Source of the DNA: Tolypeutes matacus
Taxonomy: Eukaryota; Chordata; Mammalia; Cingulata; Chlamyphoridae
Assembly: GCA_026826555.1 (NCBI GenBank)
Contig: JAKSZT010053837.1
Location: 4,812,520-4,876,519, forward strand
Direction of reading: 5' to 3'
Length of the DNA stretch: 64,000 nucleotides
Part shown: piece after piece, positions 22,100-33,162 of the stretch
Position numbering within the stretch: position 1 is the stretch's first letter
Layout: the number at the start of each line of letters is the position of its first letter
The notes under the pieces: generated by a model
What the model was told of the DNA's origin: nothing
The model's input: only the letters and a program-made list of their open reading frames with translations
Database searches by the model: none
Made by a program: the position numbers and the translations under genes

Positions 22100-23920
22100 T
22101 GGTACCCTCTGACTTGAAGCCCTGTTGACTCCTTGCCACTGTGAGAGGACACTGACTCTAATCCCATTTCTGATCAGCAGCTGTTTGACCTGGTTCTCCT
22201 TTCCCATTTCCTGGCAATTGAACCATCCATGCTGATTAAGTACTAACCACATCCACTCGTGCCTGACTCTCCCTCCCTGAGACCACTCTGTCTTCCTGAA
22301 GGACAATCCCCAGGGCAGCCCATGTGGAGAAATCTGCAGAACTAAACCTAGATGTATGATTGGGAAATGAGTGACTTGAGAATAAGTATGATGCGCTTTC
22401 AAATATGAATTCCCACAATTAAGGATTTGAAAGAAAACAAGAATCATTTTATTCAGTTCATCTTTATCAGTGCAGATCATTTTTATGTCAGCTACCTAGT
22501 TAGGTCAAGCTTTATCACAGCCAGAACTGGCTTTCACAAACACAAAAGCAGGTGCAAGCAACTTAAAAATAGCCTTGATTGGAAATAATTACCACATCAT
22601 ATGAACAAGAAAATATATCTTTGTGCCAGAAAACTCCTTTCCTCCATAGCAAAATCCTAATTATCACTGTTCACAACAAGGGAGTTGATGCATCAGGGAC
22701 TGAAATTTCCAGATTCCAATTTTTGAAGTTGTTTAGAAGAGTTTAGAAGATGTTAACAATTATTTTTCAGTCCAAGATGGCATTACAGGCTATAATTGTT
22801 GCTCCAGTGATGCACAAAATATTGCTCAAGTCCTAATTTTGAGCCTTTTTTTAAGGTAGGGAGAGAATTCACCTAAACAAATTTAGAAAATTAATCCTTA
22901 ATCCTAACAGCTAAATCTGTGCCATAATGCTGTGGCACCTTTAAAATTATATGCACAACAGTTGTCTGCAAGAACTTAAAATAATTTGAAGTACAAAGCC
23001 AAAAGAAAATTTATAATTAGGAGCTTTTTTAGAGCATCAACTACTTTACGATAAGTTCTACCACATTTTCTTACTAGCACACGATGACCCGCTGGAACGC
23101 AGATTGAGAAATATAAATTTGACTTTTCATACATTCTAAAATTTTTCATGTTTTGGAGGTACATATTATACATGTTACTTGATTCACTTATATATTCACT
23201 GAGGTCAGACAAGAATTTTTAAATTATCTATTTTAAATTTATTTGGACCATAAAAAAATGCCAATATATAATATGCTTATTCTACTTCAGCTAGAAACAG
23301 ATACTTGTGCTCAAATGTCAACTTTTTAAACCAAATAAAAAAGCCAGAAATGATGCTCTAGTATTTAGATATGAGAGTGAAAATGAATGCTGGCTGCTTT
23401 CTTACCAGTTTTGTTTTGCATTGTTTTGCTTTTTTGTTTTAGATTTCCCTCTCTGTCTCACAAAACTTTAAAACTGAAATGGGCTTTCTGGTGATTTCCA
23501 TTTCTAAGACTTTGAGTTACTGATCAAACAAATTAAAAGCTATTTACTTGCATTTAAACGGTCGTTTCATATTCTGGATGCCTTTAATCCTGTTATTAAA
23601 TTACAGTAAAACCCAACATTAACCAATGGATTCTGTCTGTCAAGGGACACCAGCCACAAAAGCAAACTTCTATGTGAGAGAAGGAGTTTTGCCTTCTGCA
23701 CGTCATAATGCTGTGGCACCAGTCGTCTATTTTTCCCTTATCTCTGTAGTGATCTCCCCCTAAATTCTTTTGAAAATGCCTCCTCTACCTGACCTTTGAG
23801 TATGGGAGTTCTTGAGGCTCTTAGACATGCCCCTCTTTTGTTTTTCTCTTCCTAAATTATCTCAGGTAGTCCTATAGTTTAAATACTGTCTCTGTACAGA
23901 TGACATCTATATTTACATAA
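22100..23920. other. Stretch without recognised elements
   Basis: AT-rich sequence with short open frames on both strands that show no domain or known motif. The 177-codon minus frame at 21947-22480 has no recognisable family and crosses different sequence types, so I do not call it. Nothing else can be supported here. Confidence 0.5.
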
Positions 23921-23923
23921 TAC

Positions 23924-24362
23924 TTTTTTTTTTTTCCCCAAAACCTAATCCATTCCTGTGAACCCATTGTAAGTAGGGCTTCCCTCTCCCCCTGAGATGG
24001 CTCCCTTGTCTGTCTGCTTGTTATCTGCTCACTGTGTCTGCTCACTGTGTCTGCTCCTTGTCTCTGTTCCTTGTGTCTGCTTGTTATGTCTGCTCATCTT
24101 CTTTAGGAGGCACTGGGAACCGAATCTGGGACCTCCTGTGTGGGAGGCAGGTGCCCAACTGCTTGAGCCACATCTGCTCCCTGCTCGGTGTGTCTGCTCA
24201 TTATGTCTTCTCATTTGTCTGCTCATTGCAGCAGCTCATTGCATCAGCTCATTGTATCAGCTCGTTGTATTTGCTTGTCTTCTCTAGGAGGCACTGGGAA
24301 CCAAACCCAGGACTTCCCGTGTGGGAGGCAGGCACCCAACTGTTTGAACCATATCTGCTCCC
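23924..24362 (-). mobile_element. Dimeric DAS-type SINE with degenerate TGTCTGCTCATT minisatellite spacers
   Basis: A T-rich run (about 23924-23936) marks the tail side. Two tRNA-like heads in minus orientation follow: GGGAACCGAATCTGGGACC with TTGAGCCACATCTGCTC (about 24108-24181) and GGGAACCAAACCCAGGACTT with TTTGAACCATATCTGCTC (about 24290-24361). Between and before them are repeats of about 12-15 bp such as TGTCTGCTCACTG and CAGCTCATTGCAT. These repeats give open frames on both strands by chance. Confidence 0.75.
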
Positions 24363-24559
24363 CAACATGTTTGAAAACTGTGAGGTTTACTATATTTGGG
24401 ACAGAGGCCTCAAAGGATGAGAGCAACACAATAGTATGCAAGTATCTCCACATCCTACAGAAGATGCTGAATTGCATGGGAAGGTCATGCATTAGCCCAC
24501 CTTTGCCTTCAGATTATAAAGGAATGCAGTAGGTGTATTTGGTTGTCGAAGCACTCAAT

Positions 24560-25280
24560 GGTGAGATTCTTTGGAGGGCATTGTCAGTGTGCTATGCACT
24601 TCTCCCATGTTCTCCACCCAACCATGAAGGAGGTGAGGGCTATTCCTCTCTCATCTTAAATCAAGTGAATCAGGGCTTTGTGAGAACCATTTAGAGTTCA
24701 ACATTGTGTCCCCTGATTTTGAAACATGTAGGGACTTGCATCAAACTCACTCCTAAAGTCACCTAGAGGTGAGAGTGCATGGTTAGAGCTGTTTGCAGAC
24801 ACGGAGTAAGAGGTTGTGTGTGTTGGCGTGAGCTACACGTCACAGCATGGGGTAAAGGTGTTTTCCAGGTATCATATGTGGACTTCATGAATAAGGCTTC
24901 CTGCCAGGGGTGGATGACCTCTGCATGGTTGAGAGTACACTACCTGTTCACTTTCACTCCAGCCAGAGGACACTGATGCCACATCCTACAGGGGCCCAGA
25001 ACTGTCATAAGCTCCTGGAGGAGGTGAGGGCATGTCCCAATGTGGGGCTCAGAATGAAAATATGGGACAGCTGGCAAAGAGGAGAAATTTCCAATTAGAT
25101 GGGGATCTGCGATTTGAATAGTTTTGAGAATATAATGGATTTTTATGTTGCTCCACACTGATCTATAAAACCATGAGATCTCCCCCATTCAGCTCAACAG
25201 AATGGAATTAAAAGGGCATGTTGGAGAAAGTATAAAGCTGCTTTCTGCTTACAACCTACTGGTACAGGTTTTCTAAACAA
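24560..25280. other. Stretch without recognised elements
   Basis: Mixed composition, no repeat landmark and no coding motif seen. It may be unique intergenic DNA upstream of RERG. Confidence 0.4.
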
Positions 25281-25329
25281 TGGTTGCAGTTTTATGTTTC
25301 CCCCAGACTGCCCCCTCTGAGCTCAAGGC

Positions 25330-25790
25330 TTAAATATCTAGCTGAATCCTTGATATCTACTTCTCAATGTTTTATAGGCATCTCTAACTTAGCAGGTCAA
25401 AAACTTGGTTCCAGACCCTCTCAACACTGGTCTGTTGTTTCTTCCCCAGCCTTTCCCACGTGTTTACACGGCATCATCATCCGCCCACTCTCCCAAATCA
25501 AAACTGGAGAGGGATCCCTCCCTCCTCCTACCACACTAATTTAATATTGTATCAAGCCCTTTTAATTCTGTCTGCATTGTAGACAAACTCACGCGTATGC
25601 TCCACAATTATTGCTATTAACTGCTGTCCAGGGCCCCGTCAGCTTTCACTCAGACCACACTGCAATAGTCCTCTGACTCGTCCCTCCACCTCCACGGCTG
25701 AAGCCGCCCCCTTTCAATCCTCCCACATAGCAGCCACAGTGATGAAATCAGTAATCATTTTACTAAGGTGTCCCATGTCCTTATGCTATA
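25330..25790 (+). repeat. L2-like ancient LINE fragment
   Basis: The order CATCTCTAACTTAGCAGGTC, then GCATCATCATCCGCCCACTC, then ACTGCAATAGTCCTCTGACT and ATAGCAGCCACAGTGATGAA, resembles the L2 3' coding region and end. Strongly diverged, with no frame. Confidence 0.55.
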
Positions 25791-25950
25791 ACCATAATGC
25801 AGGTTTTCTTATTCCAAAACCTGAGCCCTGTTGCAGGTTTTGCTGAGCTCTATTTCCTTCTTGGTTGTATCTCCGTGAGCAATATCTCAGCCTGATTCCC
25901 TAAGTTTTCATTCACTTTTGGATGGTTGGTCTCATTCTAAAACTCAGTCT

Positions 25951-26132
25951 CGGGAAGTGGCTGTGGCTCAATCAGTAGGGCTCCCGTTTACCAAATGGGA
26001 GGCCCGGGTTCGGTTCCCGGGGCCTCCTGGTGAAGGCAAGCCCGCCTGCACGGCGTGGTTAGCTGACCCAGCGAGCACAAGCAGCAAGGGGGGATAAATG
26101 AATAAATAAATAAAATCTTTAAAAAAAAAAAC
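25951..26132 (+). mobile_element. DAS-SINE with target-site duplication
   Basis: Full monomer: head GGAAGTGGCTGTGGCTCAAT (A box), B box GGTTCGGTTCCCGG, body through GCACGGCGTGGTTAGCTGAC, then AATAAATAAATAAAATC and an A run. It is flanked by AAAACTCAGTCT at 25939-25950 and 26133-26144. The A and B boxes are the internal RNA polymerase III promoter inherited from a tRNA. This copy is close to the other long copies at 18469, 32179 and 63664, so the family was active recently. Confidence 0.95.
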
Positions 26133-26180
26133 AAAACTCAGTCTTGTTTATTTTAATACTTTAATCTCTTATCAGATTCA

Positions 26181-26293
26181 GGAAGGAAAGAAGGGAGGGA
26201 GGAGGGAGGAAGGAAGGGAGGAAGGGAGGAAGGGAGGAGGGAGGGAGGGAGGGAGGGAGGGAGGGAAGGTGGAAGGAAGAAGGAAGGAAGGAA
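26181..26293 (+). repeat. Purine-rich (GGGA/GGAA)n tract
   Basis: About 110 bp of almost pure purine, with a core of consecutive GGGA units near 26236-26267. It may have grown from the A-rich tail region of the nearby SINE. The mirror-like, all-purine strand can adopt triplex or G-quadruplex structures in principle. Confidence 0.9.
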
Positions 26294-27540
26294 ACAAGTT
26301 AGCTGGTCCTTCACCTCAGTTTGCAAATCTGCACTGGTATGTATTATATATTCCCTATAACCTGCCTAAAATTCTTTGTATAAGATGGTAGCGGATAAAA
26401 TAAGTACATAAACACTCAACTCCACAACTTTGCTTCTCTCAGCTGATAATTTACCCTCCCTCCCACTGATGTTCTCTCTTTACCACCCTATCCGACTGTA
26501 TAAACCTCCTCCTCCCTCCACCTACCTGGCCAATTTCCTCATCACTGTACTGCCAGCCACCACAGCCTTCTTCACTTGCCCTTCTTGAACCGCAGTTAAA
26601 ACTAAATGAACATACTCTATGGTGCCTCAATACAAATGCTCTTGTGTCCCACCATGGACCACGACTATTTTCTTGTCTTATTGACTTGTGCTTAAATTTC
26701 TATATGGTTTAGTATTAAGTTGCATTCACACCTTTTCATGCCAAACATTTTACAGGTTTTACATAAGCCTTCTTTAAAATATTGCTCAGGAAGATTATAA
26801 TCAGTTTGCCTTACGTTCAATATTCACCAAGAAGAAAATGCTTTGTTAGCGTGATTGCTTCCGTCAATCACATTTGGCTTCTTGTCAAGATAAAGTTGGA
26901 GTTAGTTTTCTTTTTTACATGGAGAAAATATGTTAATTTATCTTCTAAGAGCTAAAATCTTGAAATATCTGGGTCCTTATATTTAGGTTACCCATTTGCA
27001 CTTGGTTAAAGTTTTGGTTAAAACAAAAGCATTAAAAAAAGAGAATGTATTTAGAATTCTACAAGTTAAAACATGTTTTCTTATTTTAAAAGTTAGTTTA
27101 ATGTTCAAAAATACATTACAGTAAAACTATGAAAACTTAATAAAGTTAAAAGATTCCAGAAATCGGAGAAGATAAAGCAGCTAGCAATGTAACTGGGAAG
27201 ATAAGTGCAAAGAGACTGTGGGTGTGTGTGAGTACAGGAGGAGGAGGAAAAGAGCAGGAGGGAAAACAAGGAGGAAGAGGAAGGCTACAGAGAAAGACAG
27301 AACATCACAATTCTTTTCAAAAGTTTTGAATAGGATAAAATATCTTTATCTCCTGACCGCTAATTTTCTAATGCTTTCCACTATTTCTACTGCCACCTTG
27401 TTGCTTACCACTTATCACATGAAAAGGCATTGCTAAAGAAGAAATTCAATACAAGCAAGCTTCCCAATCCCACTGTCTTAGTGGCAGCACCCTAATTTCA
27501 GCGGCAAGTAACTTGAGCCATAAACACAATGCAACCTTCC

Positions 27541-27672
27541 CACTCCTTTTCCTTCCCTCCTTCCCTCCTTCCTTCCCTCCCTCCCTCCCTTCCTTTTTTT
27601 TGGACCGGGGATTGAACCCAGGACCTTGTACCTGGGAAGCAGGCTCTCAACCACTGAGCTACATCTGCTCTC
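27541..27672 (-). mobile_element. Short tRNA-derived SINE preceded by a (CCCT/CCTT)n tract
   Basis: A pyrimidine tract (27541-27592) leads into GGGGATTGAACCCAGGACCT (reversed B box) and ACTGAGCTACATCTGCTC (reversed A-box head). It is a minus-orientation monomer whose A-rich tail has become a simple repeat. No target-site duplication could be set. Confidence 0.75.
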
Positions 27673-28125
27673 TGCCCCCACACTTCCTTTCTCATTCTCA
27701 TTTTCTATCTCTCTGGAACCTTTCCTTTAATCCTTCTCCCCAGGTCCCACAACCTCAAAAAAAGCAAAAAAGACACTTAGAAGGGACATATATGAAAGTG
27801 ATGGTAAGAGGGTTGATCAAAATACATCCACTTTGAGTCAAATATCACTGCCTTAGAGAGCCCAGAATTGGCCCGTGGGATATCCCTTTCATCTCTCATA
27901 TTATCACCGAACATTTCTGGAATATTGAATCTACTGGGTTTGCAATTTCTCCCTTTCTCTACCTTGCAAATGTGGCAGTTTATTGCTCCTCTGCCTGCTA
28001 CCCAACACTCCCCAATCTAGTAGTAATTAAACTGGTGGATGGTAAAACCTGTATAAGGCCAATTGTTCTTATATTTTATAAAAGCCTACAATTCCTAAAG
28101 AGAATGTTACATGCCTCATGTTATG

Positions 28126-28188
28126 GTGGGGGGGGGTTGTATCTTTGAGAGGAGAGAAAAAGAACGAGAGAGAGAGAGAGAGAGAGAA
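28126..28188. repeat. Poly(G) run and (GA)n microsatellite
   Basis: A G10 run near 28127-28136 and, after 25-30 bases, an (AG)n run of about ten dinucleotides. Simple sequence only. Confidence 0.85.
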
Positions 28189-28199
28189 GCCAGTATCTA

Positions 28200-29990
28200 C
28201 CCAGGAAGGTTTTCCTTTTTCGGGTGGTGCACGGTAGGTAAAAAAAACATGGCGGCCAACTCTGCTTTCTGACCATGCCCTGGGGAAGAAGCAGATGGGG
28301 CTCTAGGCACCTGAGCGTCAGTACCAGACAAACCTTGTGCCCAAGTCTAGAAAGGAGCGCAAGAGTTCCTGCACTTCAAAGTGCTTTTAAACAACAGACA
28401 ACTGATTGGATTCCAGTATAAACCCCACACTGAAAGCACCTCCTCAAAAATTTGCATTTTGTAAAACCCCAGGACCTTTACACAACCCCAGAGGAATATT
28501 TAAGGTTTCGGGAGGAATAACGGTGGCATGATAGATTAGAGTTGGATTCTAAATGATTTCAGGAAATGAAGGAATGCGGTATTTCTTGCACATGAAACTC
28601 ATAGCCACTATAAAAACATCATGGATACAAAGAGATGCATATAACAGAAAAAAACCTATGGTAATATAATCATATAAACTTTACATCTGTAGATTACATG
28701 TGGAATTAAGAGCACTTGCAAGCCAACCTCTCCCTTGGAGGGTCTTGAACTCACTCACGATCAGAAATTCTTCCCAAATGTGGTCCTCTGAGGAGCCGCC
28801 TCTGACCCGCTTACAGAATTCTAATACCCAAGCTCTTGGCTCTCCCACTAAGGGAGGAGAGCTTTCACCTCTCTGACTCCATCCATTGTGCAATTCTATC
28901 TGAACTATCTGCTGCCTTCCTTTGCCGAGGTAGACTGCAAGCCTGGACAAGCCTGGACAACTCTGCAGCATCCAAGTTCCTTACTTCTCAGCACCCGCAA
29001 ACCTACAAAGGCAAGGCAGGCCCTCAACAGGCATTTCTCTCTAATTCTTTACTTCCCTTATTTACCAGCAGTGTGTGTGCACAGGTGCACATGCGTGTAT
29101 ATGTCTGGTGTGTCCAACTGGGGGTTAATTCCATTTATTTTTCTTTAATATTATCATTCTAAACTATTTTCCTGTGTTATTGACCTCTTTCTCACAGTGA
29201 TATATTGCTTCCTCTCTATGTGCTGGAGTGTAGCAAAACAAAATCTTAGCCTGTAATTTCATTTGGTGATCTGATGACCCACCTATAAATGCCTTGTTTA
29301 CAGCATAAGAACAAAAATGCATATTTATGTATAGGTCTATTTCTGACATAATATCCTTTGCATATCATATGATCATTAATTTGGACTTAACAGATTTCCT
29401 CTAAAAATAAGTTTAAGGGGCAAAGGAAGACTATAATGAGATTGAATAATTTGCTATGCCTGCAATAAACATTAAATTAAATTCATATGCTAATTACAAC
29501 AATAATGGCCCTTTGGATGATTCCACATTATAAGCTTCATTTTATAATAAAAGTTGCTAACTGAAATGAGGTCTCCAGTTGTCACTGCAGGAATAAAAAA
29601 GATTTTAGTTTGGGAAGTAAACATGCGATTATAGTGATTATGTGTGAATTGTGGTTATAGTCCTCAATATAGAAAATGTGTTGGGATTTACAGCTTCCCT
29701 CTCAGAATCAATCAATGAATTAACACATATCGAAAATCCACAGGGTTTCTGGATCTGAACAAATTACCTCATAAACCTGTAAAATGCCAGCTAGTGCTTG
29801 AACGGCACAATCAACTCAGCCAAGTGTGGCCCCAGGCAGAACCATCAAGTCGGTGGAATTTATTTTCACCATGGAAAGCATCTTCATTGTGAATTCTAGA
29901 ACAGAGTTTGGACTAGATGTTGTTCTTTTCACTGTATTTTTTATATTATCTTATTATGTTGAGTAATTTCTTATGTTATTATTGCCTGTG
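28200..29990. other. Stretch without recognised elements
   Basis: No repeat landmark or coding motif recognised. Open frames of up to 108 codons at 28680-29160 overlap on both strands and carry no known motif. A YY1-like word is discussed under rejected items. Confidence 0.4.
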
Positions 29991-29999
29991 TGTCCATTA

Positions 30000-30115
30000 G
30001 AATGTTTGCTCCTTAAAGAAATGGATGGCTGTGTTTTGCTCTGCTGTATCTCAAGCAACTAGAACAAATTACTGACACAAAATAGATAATGAATAATTGT
30101 TGAATGAATGAATAT
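30000..30115 (+). repeat. L2 3' end
   Basis: The order AGAATGTTTGCTCCTTAAAG, then ATGGCTGTGTTTTGCTCTG, then AATGAATAATTGTTGAATGA is the typical L2 3' end, finishing with (TGAA)n. Confidence 0.7.
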
Positions 30116-30904
30116 TCTTATTACTGAGCCTGTATATAAAATCATCCCCAATAATTTTCCATTCTAGGGAAAAAGCACTTTAAGAGAAGATAAATTAAAT
30201 GACTCCTATTTTAGACACTTCTATTTGGATTGGAAAGTAGATTCTGAGTTACTATTTGTGCCTAGGCTTAATTATAAGTGGGGTTGGTGTCAGCTAGCAT
30301 GTCCATTGGGAAGAACTGGGGGTACCCAGACACAAGGGAAATTCACACGTATTTGCTAGTTCTTTTCCACGTCCTTCGATTTTGTATTAAAAGGAAGACT
30401 AGGGGCAAGTGAGGAGATGGGAAAGAACCCCTATTCAGAGGTGCAGACCTGCCAGAGGTGATGGACTGTTTCGAGGCTGGGAGTGGGGAAGGTCAAGGGC
30501 AAATCACCACCCACTTCCCTGGACTCTGCTCTTCTCTGAATCAAAAGTCCTAAACCTCTGAAGCAAGAGCAGAAAACCCTTTCACGCCCCCTTCCCCTGC
30601 CACTTCCAGGGCACAGGATGAGATGTTTTTATTCTTATGTGATTATTTTAATACTGTTACATGTAAATAAGACAAAAGTTATAGTTCTAAGAATCCTTCA
30701 TGCTGATTTCCTTTTATTAGATACCTTGCTCTTTGGCAGTGGGGTAATGTTTTTCAATTTGGTTTTAAATTTTGTCACAAAGTAGCAGGATTTCTAACAT
30801 TTTTGTTCTGTTTTTCAGCTACTCTAGTAATAGATTCCAGATACCCTCATAATATTTAGCAGAGAGATGAAAACTATAAGAGGGCCAAATAGAACTTCTA
30901 GGGG

Positions 30905-31681
30905 AAAAAAAACATGATATTAGAGGTAACAAATTCCTTCATAGAGCTCATCAATAGACTTGAAAGAGCAGAAGAAATAATCGATGAACATGAAGATAGG
31001 TCAGTAAAAATTATCAAAACTAAGACACAAAAAGTAAAAAGAGTGAAGGGAAAAAAACAACAGAAAGGAGAATCCAAGAGCTGTGGGACAATAGCAAATG
31101 GTATAACATAATATAAAATTGGAATTCTAGAAGAAGAGAGAGAGAACAAGACAAAAATATTTGAAGAGATAAATACCAGGAAAGTACCCAAAATAGTGAG
31201 ACATCAAACCACACATCCAGGAGGCTCAAACAGTCAAGAATGATTAAAATATCACACACACACACACACCTAGATATATCATGTGAAACTGCTGAGAACC
31301 AAAGTTAAAGAGAAAATCCTAAAAATTAGAGTGAACAGAAATATTGCAAAAGATATGGATTATGGTAGAATTCTCCAGAGAATCTATCCTATTCTATATT
31401 ATGTGCCAGAAGACAAAAATTTAAAGTATTATATCCCCAGCTAAAATATACAAAAAAGATGAATACTAAAAATGTCAAAAAATAAAATAAATACTTTTTA
31501 AGAAAAAAAAAACAGGAGCAAATTCATTGCCAGCAGAACTGTAAGTGGTTATAGTAGTCTCAGGCAGAAGTATGAGACCAAATGAAAACTTGGATCTACA
31601 TAAAGAAATGAACTATGTAGCTAATGGTTAAAAAATGAAGACAAATAGATATGTAACCTCATTTTTAATCACTTTAAAAGT
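30905..31681 (+). mobile_element. Ancient L1 (L1M/HAL1-like), ORF1 region: first segment of the 20-kb nest
   Basis: Plus-strand remnant of an L1 ORF1. An N-terminal stretch with a run ERAEEIIDEHEDRSVKI (from about 30965) looks coiled-coil-like. It continues through ATACATCCAGGAGGCTC-type blocks to a broken C-terminal region near 31500-31640. The frame is destroyed. The element is cut by a SINE at 31693, and its next piece is 32105-32171. Confidence 0.75.
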
Positions 31682-31692
31682 TAATTGAATTT

Positions 31693-32104
31693 CTTTTTTT
31701 ATTTTAACATTTTAAAAAAATTTATTCCCCACCCCCTCATTGTTTTGTGCTCACTCTCTGCTCTCTGTGTGTTCTGCTTGTCTTCTACTTGTCTTCTCTT
31801 TAGGTGGCAGTGGGAACCAATCCTGGGACCTTCCAGAGTGGAGAGAGGCACTCAGTCTCTTGCACCACCTCAGCTCCCTGGTCTGCTGCATCTCTTATTG
31901 TCTCTCTTCTGTGTCTCTTTTTGTTGCATCATCTTGCTGCACCAGCTCTCTGCATAGCCCAGCACTCTGCGTGGGCCAGCTCTCCGCTCGGGCCAGCTCA
32001 CCACGGGCCAGCTTGCCTTTCATCAGGAGGCCCCGGGTATTGAACCCTGGACCTCCTATATGGTAGACGGGAGCCCAATCACTTGAGCCACATCTGCTTC
32101 CCGA
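31693..32104 (-). mobile_element. Dimeric DAS-type SINE with target-site duplication
   Basis: 412 bp in minus orientation. T-rich tail side, a first tRNA-like unit (GGGAACCAATCCTGGGACC at about 31812), a spacer of TGCTG-rich repeats with GGGCCAGCTC words, then a second unit (GGTATTGAACCCTGGACCTC and CTTGAGCCACATCTGCTTCC). It is flanked by TAATTGAATTT at 31682-31692 and 32105-32115, showing that both units were inserted as one molecule. Confidence 0.9.
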
Positions 32105-32171
32105 TAATTGAATTTTTAAAGTAAAAATAATAACAACAGATTGTGGGTTTTAAAACATATATAAAAGTAAA
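32105..32171 (+). mobile_element. Ancient L1, second segment (between ORFs)
   Basis: The block TTTAAAGTAAAAATAATAAC, followed by GATTGTGGGTTTTAAAACAT, matches the typical inter-ORF segment of old mammalian L1s. It ends in AAAAGTAAA, which recurs at 46467-46475 after the older L1. The host L1 was therefore split here. Confidence 0.7.
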
Positions 32172-33162
32172 TTGGAGGGAAGCGGCTGTGGCTCAATCAG
32201 TAGGGCTCCTGTTTACCATATGGGAGGCCCTGGGTTCGGTTCCCGGGGCCTCCTGGTGAAGGCAAGCCCGCCCGCACGGCGTGGTTAGCTGACCCAGTGA
32301 GCACAAGCAGCAAGGGGGGGATAAATAAATAAATAAATAAATAAAATCTTTTAAAAAAAAGTTAATTGGAGGAGGTGGCAAGATGGTGTCAGTTTAAGTG
32401 GGCACTTAAATCTTTTTTGCCAAAACTGCTGAGTAGGGGCAAGATCCTACCCAAGTGAGCTGTTTTGGGAACCCACAGAGCAGAAGGCTTCAGGTCATCA
32501 ATCTGGAGGGAGCCGGACAAAGAGATAAATTACTCAAGGTAAAACCATGAGTTTTTCACCCCTGTCTTTGGCTGGAAATGGCTGATGACTAAGCCCCACC
32601 CTCAAAGCAAAAAGCTGCTGTGAGTCATGACTCTTGCCAGCCACCCAGCAGGAGGGAGCATTCTCCAAGAGTGGGAGGGTTCTGGAGAAGGGTGGAGATG
32701 GGTTTCCTTTCTATGGGTTTGGTTGCCTGGACCGCCTTTGAGCTTTGGGGTGCACACCAGCTGGCAAGAGGTGGCTTTGGAAAGAGGGGAGAGGTGAATC
32801 TGCTAAGGCAGCCTGATTTACCTAGCCAACTTAGGAGAGATGAACTTGGGCTGGGAGAGGGCGGAGTCCAGCAATTGACTAGTCCTGTGCTGAAAACTAT
32901 CAAAATTCCAACTCCCCTAAGGGAGATGGACAGTAGGAAGTGCTTAATAAGCTTCCAAGAGCCTATTTAGGGTCTCCTGGGAGGAGGGGGTGGTCTGGAA
33001 GAGGGTTGAGAGTCATTTTTCCATGGTGAGTTAAGTTGCCAAGGTCCCATTTGAATTTCAGAAGGGAACTCAACCTGACCAGGAGAGGTGAGGGGGGATC
33101 CACTCACACAGGCTATTGCATCCTGCTGCCCTGGGAGAGAAAGCATTAAGAATAGAAAGGGG
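32172..33162 (+). mobile_element. Older L1, 5' end and first half of 5' UTR
   Basis: Begins at about TTGGAGG and, after the SINE (32179-32359), continues AGGTGGCAAGATGG, an L1-type 5' end with a YY1-like CAAGATGG word. No ORF function is expected; long open frames here (for example 32620-32970) are unrelated to the L1 proteins. The 5' UTR is broken at 33151-33162 by the younger L1 and resumes at 39397. Confidence 0.7.
32179..32359 (+). mobile_element. DAS-SINE inserted at the 5' end of the older L1
   Basis: Full monomer with head GAAGCGGCTGTGGCTCAATC, B box GGTTCGGTTCCCGG and a tail of AAATAAATAAATAAATAAAA. The flanking 13-bp repeats AGTAAATTGGAGG (32166-32178) and AGTTAATTGGAGG (32360-32372) differ at one base. 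The target overlaps the junction of ancient and older L1, so this SINE is younger than the older L1. Confidence 0.93.

Noticed and set aside
21947..22480. 177-codon minus-strand frame
   Set aside because: No family resemblance; probably chance in non-coding DNA.
24034..24420. Leucine/cysteine/serine-rich frames around 24.0-24.4 kb that resemble membrane proteins
   Set aside because: They arise from TGTCTGCTCATT-type repeats of a dimeric SINE.
25951..26132. Possible tRNA gene from A- and B-box matches
   Set aside because: It has a SINE body, an A-rich tail and target-site duplications, and many similar copies in the window; the cloverleaf is not intact.
28246..28258. YY1-like ACATGGCGGCCA
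   Set aside because: Isolated word with no CpG island, L1 5' end or exon nearby. One motif is not enough.
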